The notes: generated from the letters alone by a model not told the origin. Shown: positions 1 through 11,780, counted from the first letter of the stretch. The stretch is 17,872 nt of DNA from Eimeria necatrix (GCF_000499385.1 NW_013654581.1:1-17872); one strand, 5' to 3'. Program-made: numbers and translations.

Positions 1-587
1 TCCCAAGGAAGAGAATCTGCTTCTTCAGATGCTGCTGGAGACAAAAAAGCCGGCGGGGGGCCCCCCTGCCTATACACCCCAGGGGGGCCCACCTGCCTGT
101 ACACCTCAAATGGGGCCTCTTTTGAAAACCCAGAAGACACAAAAGGCACTTCATCAAAACACTCTGCACCCACAAAGGGCCCCACAGGGGCCCCCACAGG
201 GGCCCCCATAGGGGCCCCCATAGGGGCCCCCACAGGGGAACCCATTGGGGGCCCCACAGGGGGCCCCACAGGGGCCCCCACAGGGGGCCCCCCATGGGGC
301 CCCCTGTGGGGCCCCACAAGGGCCCCCAGAGGGGGCCCCCTATGGGGCCCCATAGGGGGCCCCACGGAGGGCCCTACGGGGGGCCCCAAAGAAGGCCCCA
401 GTGGGCGGCTCACGGGGGGGCCCCCAGGGGGCCCCATTGGGGGCCCCATTGGGGGCCCCACTGGGGGCCCCATTGGGGGCCCCAGAGGGCTTAGACAAGA
501 GAGAGGGGGCCCCTCTGCAACGGCGCAGTAGGGGCTGCTGTAGATGGCTGGCAAAGAAGGAGAGACAGAGCGTTCCTCCGAGAGCAG

Positions 588-624
<37 letters not shown>

Positions 625-736
625 ATGCGCTGCTGCATGCGCTGCTGCCGCCGCTGCTGCTGCTGCTGGCGGTCAGCCGCAAAGCTCGCCTCGGCCTCCC
701 TGCTCCAGGCGTCGCAGTCCCTGTGCCTGCGGCTCC

Positions 737-783
<47 letters not shown>

Positions 784-1100
784 CTAGTTGACTGCAGCGT
801 GGCTATTTGGAGGGGCCCCACAAGCTGCGCCGGCAGCGGGGCTGGCAGCAGCAGCGGGAGGGGGGGGGCCCCCTGAGAGTTGGGGGGCCCCCTGACTCTG
901 CGGAGGTGGAAAGCAACAGTTTCGCAGAGCAGCAGCAGCAGCTGCTGCAGCGAGAGCATGCTCCAGGGCAGCAGCAGCAAGTCCACTGCAGCAAACGAAG
1001 AAGCTGCGTCTTGTGGGGCCAGCCGCAGCAGCCAGCGGAAGCCCTGAGCAGCAGCGCATGCAAAAAGCCCCAAAAGTGCATGCAGTGCCCCACTTAGCTT
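1..1100 (-). CDS. VPS13: VPS13 exon 9 (C-terminal helical segment and Gly-Pro tract), open at the left edge
   Basis: Translating from 1100 in phase with exon 8 gives an uninterrupted frame to base 1, about 366 codons without a stop. It opens '[20 protein letters not shown]' then '[19 protein letters not shown]', resembling the 'G.akG..Sll+...g...s.ak' part of the VPS13 C-terminus. '[20 protein letters not shown]' (about 700-650) resembles the basic 'slD..fq.qRr' segment that follows. A Gly-Pro-rich tract (about 170-480) comes next, then '[20 protein letters not shown]' and '[12 protein letters not shown]' to the edge. The acceptor CAG at 1102-1101 fits the phase but lacks a pyrimidine tract. 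The better-looking acceptor at 1151-1150 is phase-incompatible with the donor at 1584. Confidence 0.65.
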
Positions 1101-1504
1101 CTGCAGCACTGCTGCTGCTGCTGCTGCTGCTTGCATGCAAAAATAGCTGCTGCAGCAGCGCAAAAGCAGGATTAAATGAGATGAAATGGAATAAATAATA
1201 GCAGCAGTTGGCAAAGGGAATTAAAGGAAAAAACAAAAAAAGAAAATTCTGAAATTCAAAAAAGCGGAAAATCCTCCGCAGCAATCGCTGTGTGGGGCTC
1301 GAGTGTACGTACACTGCAAGCTGCTGCAGCACTTCAAAATAAAATAAAATAAAATAAAAGTAAAATAAAATAAAATAAATTAGAAATATAAAAGAAAATG
1401 GAAAATCAGAAGAGAAAAATGGGGAGAAATAGGCACAAAGGCAGCAGCAAAAAGGAGGGCTGCAGGGCAGCAGCGCAGCAGCAGCAGCAGCAGCAGGAGC
1501 TGCT

Positions 1505-1538
<34 letters not shown>

Positions 1539-1849
1539 CTGCTGCAGCTGCAGCAGCAGCAGCAGCAGCAGCAAAAAGCTCACTTCGTGCCACAGCTTTC
1601 GGATGCGGGAGATGGGTCTGCCGAGGATGTCGACGGAGAGGAGCATTTGGAGCCACTGCTGCTGCAGCTGCTGCTGGTAGTGCTGCAGCAGCAGCAGCAG
1701 CACATGCCGCAGCTGCAGCTGCCGCTGCCGCAGCAGAAAAGCAGAAAAACTAAAAAGAGCTCCTTCAAGAGAAAGGACTCTGTAGAGTCTGGAGACAGAC
1801 AAATGTGCGGAGCACTCTCCCACCCACAGCAGCTCCACGTGCACTTCCA

Positions 1850-1896
<47 letters not shown>

Positions 1897-2012
1897 GGGG
1901 CCCCGCTGCTGCTGCTGCTGAAGCGCGGCACGGCGAGGCACAGCCAGCGGGACAGCGTGGCCTCCGCCTCCGCTGCTGCCGCTGCTGCTGCGCCCGGGCC
2001 GCCCGCGACGCG

Positions 2013-2057
<45 letters not shown>

Positions 2058-2393
2058 CTCCGAGAAAGACAGCAGCGTCGGCGGCAGCAGCAAAGACAAA
2101 AATGTAAAATCAAAACTCGCCACTAAGGGACTCACTGTCAAGACAGCCTGCTGCACCCGACGCACGTTGCTGCCCAGAGACAGCCAAACGGCCCTCTCAG
2201 CAGCAGCGCAGCGCCGCCAGCTGCTGCTGCTGCTGCTGCTGCTGCAGCTGCTGCTGCTGCTGCTGCAGCTGCTGCTGCAGCTGCTGCTGCTAGTGTCGCT
2301 CGTGGTGCTGCTGCCGCCAGTCGCAGTGCTGCGCGCGGTGCACATGTCGCAGCAGCAGCGACACACAGCGCTCCTGCTGCTGCTGCTGCTGCA

Positions 2394-2425
<32 letters not shown>

Positions 2426-3294
2426 GTTGTCTCTTTTTGGAGACAGCAATATCAACGAGGAAATAAACTGCAGCAGGAAAGTACCCTACGGGGTCCTCAG
2501 CAGGAAGAGCTGTGGGGCCCCCCGAGGCGTATCTGAAGGCGACCGGCGCTGCTGCTGCTGCTGCTGCTGCGCTGCTGCTGCCTGCGGCCGCTGCTGCTGC
2601 TGCTGCAGCAGGAGAAGCCTTAAAGACATGGTAACTTTTCCCTTCAGCAGCATTATAAACAAAACAATCAACTCTATTAATTGTCAGCATGAAGCGTTCA
2701 GCAGCAGCAGGCAGGGGCCGCAGGGGCCCCTGCAGCAGCGCGGGCCCCCCAAAGGCTGCAGCGGCAGCAGCAGCAGCAGCGCCGCTGCTGCTGCTGCTGC
2801 TGCTGTCAGCTGCTGCTGCTGCAGCAAACCACGAAGCAGACAAAGAGGACGGAGACCCCTGCGGGCCCTCACGGGGAGACAGGAGAAACACGTCTGCAGA
2901 GGAGACACAAGCAGCAGCACAGCAACCGTAGGACAATTTGTGGCTGCTGCTACTCTTGCTGCTGCTGCTGCTGCTGTTGCTGCTGTTGCTGCTGTTGCTG
3001 CTGTTGCTGCTGCGGCAAACGCTAGCTTCTGCCTTCTAAGGTCGCTTGACTTCGTCTTCATTAGTTTCTGTGTGTCCCTAAAAGCCCCTTCATGCCCCGC
3101 TGCTGCTGCTGCAGTTGCTGCTGCCGTTGCTGCTGCTGCTGCTGCTGCTAAAAAGTGTCTTTTTTATGTCTACGTGGGGCTGCAGCTCTGCTGCTGCTGC
3201 GTCTCTGGTGCTGCTGCTACTGCAGCTCTCACCTCTGCTGCTCTCGGCAAAGTATTTGCTGCAGGTCACTCCAGACAAGAACAAACGGAGGGGG

Positions 3295-3330
<36 letters not shown>

Positions 3331-3588
3331 AGGTCTTCCACTGTGGCGCTGCTGCGCCTGCGGCTGCCCCTCAAATGTTCATGCTGCGCTGCTGCTGCTG
3401 CTGCTGCTGCAGTGCTGCTGCTGGGTGCCGCAGCCACAGAGACAATGATGCGGTGTATGTACAGTGAGAAAGAGAGACACTTGAGGCCTTTCCTGCTGCT
3501 GCTGCTGCTGCCTGCTGCTGCTGCTGCTCTCCTATAGAATGGCGCCAGACGACGCGGTGTGGGGAAACACAGCCACCCACGAGGGCCA

Positions 3589-3628
<40 letters not shown>

Positions 3629-3938
3629 AATGCCTCCGTTGTTTAGCAGCTTCCAACCCCCCAGCAGCAGCAGCAGCAGGTGCTGCTGCTGCTCTGCCTG
3701 CTGCTGCTGCTGCTGCTGCTGGAAACTGCAGCGGCAGCAGCTCCCCCGTGAAGCGCAAGAAAACTGTGGGGCCAGATATGCGCACAGAGAGGCGGCAGCA
3801 ATAGCGGCAAAGAGTCAAGCTGCTGCTGCGCCCCACAAATGCTGCTGCTGCAGGTGACTCGCTCGCGGTAGAGCCCTGCGGTGTCTCCAGAGCAGCGGCG
3901 GGGTCAGTGTGGTCTCCTGAAGCATTTGCTGCTCCTCT

Positions 3939-3977
<39 letters not shown>

Positions 3978-4078
3978 GTCCGTTTCTGCTGGGGTTGGCG
4001 CTCTTGTTGCTGCAGTGTCAGGAGAAGGAGTTGCAGTGTTAGCGGCAGCAGGAGCTTCATGTGTCCGTTTGTTGGCGG

Positions 4079-4124
<46 letters not shown>

Positions 4125-4243
4125 AGCTGCTGCTGCAGTGCGCACGGCCACAAGAAAAGAGAAGGAGACATCTCCTTCTACATTAAGGGACGCGTCGAGG
4201 AGGTGCATCGGCTGCCCCTCTTCCTCCAGCAGCAGCAGCAGCA

Positions 4244-4276
<33 letters not shown>

Positions 4277-4299
4277 TCCTTCGTCGCCGCCTTCGCCGC

Positions 4300-4335
<36 letters not shown>

Positions 4336-4505
4336 AGCCACCTGCGAGCAGCAACTTGGAAGGCGCGCTCCCCCGAGGGCGCGTCGAGGGCCAGCGGCTG
4401 CTGCGAAAGGGGAGGGACATTTGCTGCAAACTTTTGTCCCTTTTGAGTTAAGAAAAGAGTCAGCAGCAGCTCGTTGCAGACCACTAAACGAGGGGCTTCT
4501 CTCGG

Positions 4506-4553
<48 letters not shown>

Positions 4554-4848
4554 GGGGGATGGTGCAATGCAGGGCCAGCTGCTCATCTAGGCACTTGAAT
4601 ATGTTTATGGGGACAGACCACTCGCACTGCAGGTTTCCGAGGCACAGCCCGCAGCAGCAGCTGCTGCTGCTGTTGCTGCGGCTGCTGCTGCAGCTGCAAG
4701 CAGCAGCAGCAGCAGGGAACACCAATGGGGTCAGCAGGTCATTGCCGTAGATAGCCGCGTGCAGCTTTTGCCGCAGCAACAAGCTGAGCGTCTCCTGCTG
4801 CGTCCCAATTGCGCTGCTGCTGCTGCAGCTGCTGCTGCTGCTGCTTGA

Positions 4849-4891
<43 letters not shown>

Positions 4892-5387
4892 GCATAGGGC
4901 TTGGTGCGGCGCAGCTGGATTTGTGCTGCTGTGAAGGAAGGGCTGGGCTCGAGTGTCTCTTGAGGTCCCAAGGAGACAGTTGAGGTGTCTGTACACCCCA
5001 AGGGCTTCAGCTGCAGCGGGAAGGGGCATGCATTTAGCAGCAGCTGCAGCAGCAGCAGCAGCAGCAAATGGAAAAACAATGTCTGCATTTAAATTTGTTT
5101 GAATAATAAATTGCCAAATAGTGAAATGCATTTAATGCAAATTTTAAAATCTGCTTTGTGGGGTTGGGCTGTATGTACAGACACCCGGCGTGCATATGCG
5201 TATACACTTAATAAATATTTTTAATATTTATATTTATTTGCATTTATTTACATAAATAAATATAACTGAATATAAATAAATTTAAATAAATATAAAAAAA
5301 TATAAGTAGATATAAATAAATACAAATAAATGCAATTTTGGGTAAAAAAAAAGAGAAAAAGGAGAAAAAGAGGAGACAAAAAGAGAC

Positions 5388-5427
<40 letters not shown>

Positions 5428-5616
5428 AAGGTGCAGCTCACGAGTTTGGGTTTAATTATAACAAGAAGAGCGCTTCCGAATTTGCTGCTGAGGCGAACCG
5501 ACTGCAGCAGCAGCTGCAGCCCCTGGCTGAGATGCAGCAGCACCGGAGGATGCACCGTCTCTGCTGCTGCTGCTGCTGCTGCTGCCACGGGCACCGCAGC
5601 AGCAGCGGGGCTGCCT

Positions 5617-5648
<32 letters not shown>

Positions 5649-5890
5649 TCCCTGCAGCGGGACCTCCGGGGTGAATCTGCGGCTGCCCTTCAGCCGCAGC
5701 GCAAAAGACAAATGCGGGATGCAGCACAAAACGGGAAGGGCCCCCCAGTCCCTTTTGGGGGCCCCCCCCACCCTGCTGCTGCTGCTGCTGCTGCAGCTGC
5801 TGCTGCTGCTGCTGCTGCTGCGGCTGCGGCGGAAGCTCGCAGGTGACGGGAAAGGTCATCGACCACGGCGCCTGCCACGCCTCGCTCTCC

Positions 5891-5936
<46 letters not shown>

Positions 5937-5996
5937 GGTCCCCTTCAGCAGCTGCTGAGGGGGCGGCCCAGTCCAGGGTGCCTGCGGGCTTCAGCA

Positions 5997-6039
<43 letters not shown>

Positions 6040-6306
6040 CGCAGGGTAGCCATCCAGGAGCAGCAAAGGGATCTCTCCCGCAGCTGGCGCTGCAGCAGCC
6101 GCCCCCTTGTGCTGCCTGCTCTCCTCGCTGCTGCTGCTGCTGCTGCTGCTGCAGCTGCGTCTGTTATCCCTGCTGCGCGCAGCAGCGCCCCCCGCTGCAG
6201 CAGCAGCTCCTGCTGCTGCTGCTGCAGCTGCTGCAGCGTCCCTGCCGCCGCTCTGCGCCGCCGTCCTCCTGCCGCCGGCCGCCGCCGCAGTACTAGCCGC
6301 CGCCGC

Positions 6307-6342
<36 letters not shown>

Positions 6343-6525
6343 GGGCCTGGCCGGGGGCGGGATGTGGACTGCAGCAGACCACTGGACCACCCCCAGCAGC
6401 CGCAGCTGCAGCGAGAGACCATTGGTCCACTCGAAGAGGGTGAGGCCCTGGCGGGCCCCGGGGGGCAGCAGCAGCCGGCAGGCCCGCGGCGGAGGCTGCT
6501 GCTGCAGCTGCACCTCGAGCGGCCT

Positions 6526-6560
<35 letters not shown>

Positions 6561-6831
6561 GTGGGGAGCAGCAGCTGGGACTTCGGATCATAATGGGGGT
6601 TTCGCTAAAAGAATTTGCTGCCACTTAAAGTGCCTTGCTGCTGCTTGCTGCTGGCAGCAGCAGCAAACGAAACAGAGACACCGAGACACAAATGCCGCAG
6701 CTGCAGCAGCAGCAGCAGCAATAGTACAGCAGTTGAAGCAGCAGCAGCAACAGCAGCAAATAAAGAAAATCACAGACTAAGAGAGGCAGACGCTGAAAGA
6801 GGACACACAGATATGCCTGCCGCAGCCTCTG

Positions 6832-6864
<33 letters not shown>

Positions 6865-7373
6865 AACCAGCTAGTTATCTAGCTAAGGAGTTAGCTAGCC
6901 AGCTAGCTAGCTGGCTAGCTGGCTAGCTAGCTGCTTCTCTAGTACGCTAGCTATCTCGCTAGTTAGCTAGCTCTCTGATCGCTCGATGCATCAGTGGATT
7001 GGCTAGCTAGCTAGCTAGCTAGCTAGCTAGCTAGCTAGCTAGCTAGCCAATTGAATGATTATCGCTAGCTAGCTAGCTGGGCACTAAGTGCAGTTGTGCA
7101 TCCACTAGCTAGCTAGCTAGCTAGCCATTCAGCTCGCTGTTCAATTGAGCAGCTACCTTGCTAGCCAAGCATTTGATGAACTAATGGCTAGCTAGCTAGC
7201 TAGCCAGCTAGCTAGCCAGCTAGCTAGCCAGCTAGCTAGCTAGCTAGCTAGTTATTTAAAGAAGTGCCGAAGGCCTCTGAGGCGATTTGGGGGACTTACA
7301 AGGGGAGGGCGTTGGTGACAGCGATGGGCTCCTCAAGAGTGAGCAGCAGCGTGCGGCCCGCGCTGCTGCTGCA

Positions 7374-7417
<44 letters not shown>

Positions 7418-7528
7418 CGGCGCTGCTCAGCTGCGGGTCCCCTGAGCAGCAGAAGCCGGCAAGCTGCTGCGTCTTGAGGGAGCAGACGAAGGTGCGCTGA
7501 GGAGACACTGCTGCTGCCAGCAGGCACG

Positions 7529-7564
<36 letters not shown>

Positions 7565-7711
7565 AGCAGCGCTTGAAGGCACACGAGGCTGTCCACACTG
7601 AGCCCGCCTCACTCAGCAGCTTCACGCAAACAGAAGCCGAAGAGGCAGCAGCAAAAAGCGGCACTGCGCAGCTAGCGCCTGGCGGCAGCGCGCAGCGCCA
7701 GTCCTGCAGCA

Positions 7712-7744
<33 letters not shown>

Positions 7745-7891
7745 TTTAGTGGAAAGACAAGTTTACTTGACCTTGAAGATATTCTGAAGTCCTAAAAGAA
7801 GCAAACTGCAAATTCGCATTTTCTTAATTCGCTAACAGCTAGCAGACAAAAGACACAAGTCAAAAACCGGCAGCCAAGCGGCTGCTGGGAG

Positions 7892-7923
<32 letters not shown>

Positions 7924-8076
7924 ACAGTGGCAGTGGCAGCAGCAGCAAGGAGACGAAGCAGCAGCGCCAGCCACGCAAAGAGAGACAGAAACAAAAACAG
8001 CAATAAGGGGAGACAGAGACACAGCAGCAAAAAGAGCCTCCGCGCATTTTCCCTCTATATGAATACTGACGCAGCT

Positions 8077-8121
<45 letters not shown>

Positions 8122-8229
8122 ACAACAGCAGGAACAGCAGCAACTGCAGCGGTGAAAGGAATACCAACAGCAGCAGCAGCGGCAACAGGAACACCAGCAG
8201 CAGCAGCAGCGACAACAGGAACACCATAC

Positions 8230-8270
<41 letters not shown>

Positions 8271-8422
8271 TTACTGCAGCAGGGTCTGTCTCCGCGAGGA
8301 AGGTGAGTTCCACCGGCAGCTGCAGCCGACTCTGCACCAAAAGGGGACACCCCACATCAATGATTTGCTGCCCCTTTTCAGTTTTGGCGAAGACTGTGAG
8401 GCTGCCGAAGGCAGGGCCTGGG

Positions 8423-8457
<35 letters not shown>

Positions 8458-8480
8458 AGCGGCAGGCGCTGAACCCACGA

Positions 8481-8515
<35 letters not shown>

Positions 8516-8606
8516 GGGAAGAAGGGAGACAGCTGGGAAAAGCTCGGCAGGTAAAGGGCCCGAGAGGGCGGCTGCGACGCGTCGAGGACCGCCAGGTGTA
8601 TAGACA

Positions 8607-8641
<35 letters not shown>

Positions 8642-8766
8642 AGCAGCGCCTCGCAAGAAGGCGGCAGCACCCCCGTCTGCCAGCTGCTGCTTCCGCCGCC
8701 GCTGCTGCTCACAGCTCGAAAGGCCAGCGTGTGGCAGCTGCTGTTGCGCAGCCACAGACAATTCTG

Positions 8767-8801
<35 letters not shown>

Positions 8802-9436
8802 AGCAAGCAGCAGCACAATTAATACGCGCCTGGCAGCAGCAGACCCCGAATCAACAAAGCAGCAGCAGCAACAACAAACTGGCAGCAAGACGGCAGCAGC
8901 AGCAACAACGAAAAAGCAGCACCACCAACACAGCAGCAGCAGCAGCAGAAACAACAGCAAAGCAGGAGCAATAAAGCAGCAGGAGCAACAAAGCAGCAGC
9001 ACGAACAGCAACAAACAAAGCAGCAGCAGCAGCAACAAGGCAGCGACAGCAGCAAAATAGCGGCAGCAGCGAATCACCAGCAACCACAAAAGCAAAGCAG
9101 CAACAGCAGCAGAAGCAACAAAGCAGCAGCAGCAGCAGGAGCAACAGAACAGCAACAGCAGCAGCAGCAACAAAGCAGCAGCAGCAACGACAAAGCAACA
9201 GCACCAGCACGAAAGGAACTGCAACAAGGCAGCGGCAACAAAAAGAGCAGCAGCAGCAGTAACAAAGCACCAGCAGCAGCAACAAGAAAGCAGCAGCAGC
9301 AGCAACGACAACAGCAGCAACAAAGCAGCAGCAGCAACAACAGCAACAAAGCAGCAGCCGCAGCAAGCAGCAAAGCAACAAAGCGGCAGCCACGACAAAG
9401 CAGCAGCAGCAACGCAGCAGCAGCAGCAGCAGCAAC

Positions 9437-9471
<35 letters not shown>

Positions 9472-9621
9472 TACCTCTCGGACAGCAGCAAGGCAGTAGC
9501 TAGGCAGCTGCCGCAAATCGTAAAGGACTCCAACAGTAGCAGCAGCAAGTCTTGCTGTTTGTGTCCCCTCGTCAGCTCCTTTGTCTGACAAAGAAGAGAC
9601 AGAAGCTGCGCCTGCTTCGTA

Positions 9622-9656
<35 letters not shown>

Positions 9657-9873
9657 GCTGCGGTGCTGCAGCGAACTCCTCCGCTTCGCTGCAGCAGCCG
9701 TCGAAAGGAGTCGGCACTGCTGCTTGCTGCTGCAGCTGCTGCCGCAGCCAGTTTTCCCGCTGCTGCTGCTGCTGCTGCAGGCGGGCGTCGACTGCAGCAG
9801 CAGCAGCAGGCGCAGCAAAGGCGCCGCCGTAAGCAGCAGCCCAGCTGGAAATGTGGGGAGAGAAGGAAAAGAT

Positions 9874-9906
<33 letters not shown>

Positions 9907-9997
9907 CGGGTGTATAGGCAGCGGCGGGGTGTATGGGGACATGGCGAACAGAAGCCGCAGAGCCTCAGCCGACAAGTAGGGCCTCACGTAAAGCACC

Positions 9998-10057
<60 letters not shown>

Positions 10058-10358
10058 AGGGCAGCAGCAAACTGCGCACTGAGGGCACTCAGAGTCAGCA
10101 GCTGGCGAGGATCTGCCTGCAGCTCCAAGTCGCCTTCTACGCGGACACTGAGGGAAGGGGGGGAGACACAGGGCTGCGCAGCAGCAGCAACAGACACGGG
10201 ACACAGCAGCAGCAGCAGCTGCTGCTGCTGCTGCTGCTGCTGGTACGCCGAACGCGGCGCGTGCAGCCAAGGCCGACACGGCTGCTGCTCCTGCTGCTGC
10301 AGCACGCAGCTCCCCAAAATCCTGTCGCTGCGGCTCTCCGTCACCTGCACCGACACCT

Positions 10359-10391
<33 letters not shown>

Positions 10392-10637
10392 GCAGCAGCA
10401 GCAAATGGACGTGGGCACCGCGTAAACAAGCAGACACAGCTCAAGTAGAGGCATAAACTCAAAGTAAAAACAATTATGAAGACAAATATAAATCAAATTA
10501 ATTAAAAAAATACTTATTAAGTGCTGCTGCGGTCAAAGAAGCAGCAGCAGCTGGCAATAGAGCAGCAAACGGGCGCAGCCACACGTGCGACAAGCAGCAG
10601 CTGCTGCAGCAGCAGTGTTAGCAGCTGCAGCACGTTC

Positions 10638-10668
<31 letters not shown>

Positions 10669-10768
10669 GCAGCACTAGCAGCGCAAGCAGCAGCAGAGGC
10701 AGAACCCCACACAGTAGCCGCAAAGCCAGCAACAGCAGCAAAAGCAGCAGGAGGAGCAGCGTCAGCGT

Positions 10769-10809
<41 letters not shown>

Positions 10810-11207
10810 CCTGTTTAAACTGGAGAGAGACAACTGTCTCCTCGGGAGCAGCAGAAGAGCGAAGAGCCTGTCCAGCAACTTCGCTGCAGCGAAGCCGCAC
10901 GAATTGCTGCAGCTGCTGCTGCGCTGCTGCTGCTGTCAGCTGCAGCTCTTCAGCTTCCAGCGACACTCGCCACACAGTGCACCCACGAAAGGGGCCCCCC
11001 AGGGGCCCCCCGAGGGGCCCCCCGAGGGGCCCCCCGAGGGGCCCCCCGAGGGGGCCCCCGAGGGGGCCCCCTAGGGGCCCCCCGAGGGGGCCCCCTAGGG
11101 GGCCCCCTAGGGGGCCCCCGAGGGGCCCCCCTCCCCCTCGGCTCTGCAGGGGGGCCCCGTAGCTCCATGGGGAAGCAGACTGCGCGCCTTCAGACACGGA
11201 GCCAGAT

Positions 11208-11243
<36 letters not shown>

Positions 11244-11740
11244 CGGGCCACGCCAGGGACAGAGGTGGGTGCCCGGCCTCCTGCTGCTGCAGTTCCTGCT
11301 GCTGTTGCTGCTGCTGCAGCTGCTGCACTCCGCGCTCGAGACGCCGCCCCCTTTTGCTGCCGTCGGAAGGCTCTAGTGGCCTTGCAGCTGCAGCGAACAG
11401 GTGCAGCAGCAGCAGCAGCAGTTGCTGCTGCTGCAAATCCAGCTGCTGCTGCTGCTCCTGTCGGCTGCGCGGAGTAGCTGCGGGTCACCGCGAGCAGCGC
11501 AGCAGCATCTGCTGCTGTCAGCAGCAGCAGAACAGGAGAGAGAAAGGCCTCTATGCGGCACTCGCAGTGCTTCTGTTGCAGCAGCTGCTGCTGCAGCAGC
11601 TGCTGCTGCAGCAGCTGCTGCTGCTGCTGCTCAGGGGGCCCCTTGCGTCTGGAGGTCAAAATCAATGAGAAGGCAGTCGGGGACTCGACCAGGGGGTGTA
11701 TAGACAGGTCCGCGAGGAACAGCAGCACACAAAACTCAAC

Positions 11741-11780
<40 letters not shown>

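Noticed and set aside
294..787. Plus-strand Gly-Pro and Ala-rich open frames
   Set aside because: Complement of the exon 9 Gly-Pro tract and Gln arrays. The minus frame alone links in phase to VPS13 motifs.
2427..3467. 346-codon plus-strand open frame
   Set aside because: Cys, Ala and Leu run translation opposite VPS13 exon 7, intron 7 and exon 8; no family resemblance, no upstream signals.
5770..5771. Short GT-AG intron to explain the exon 6 frame change
   Set aside because: The single GT is phase 1. AGs before the downstream homology are phase 0 or 2, so no intron restores the frame.
6864..7253. CRISPR array or telomere-like repeat
   Set aside because: The unit is 4 bases with no regular spacers, and it does not match the TTTAGGG-type telomere repeat of coccidia.
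7927..8472. Plus-strand open frame with Thr/Ala repeats
   Set aside because: Covers intron 4 and the complement of exon 4; explained by CAG arrays and the 30-bp repeat.
8851..9474. Leu/Cys/Val-rich extension of exon 3 as membrane segments
   Set aside because: The hydrophobic run is the translation of an intronic CTG/TTG array. A phase-matched intron joins exon 3 to the VAB start at 8763.
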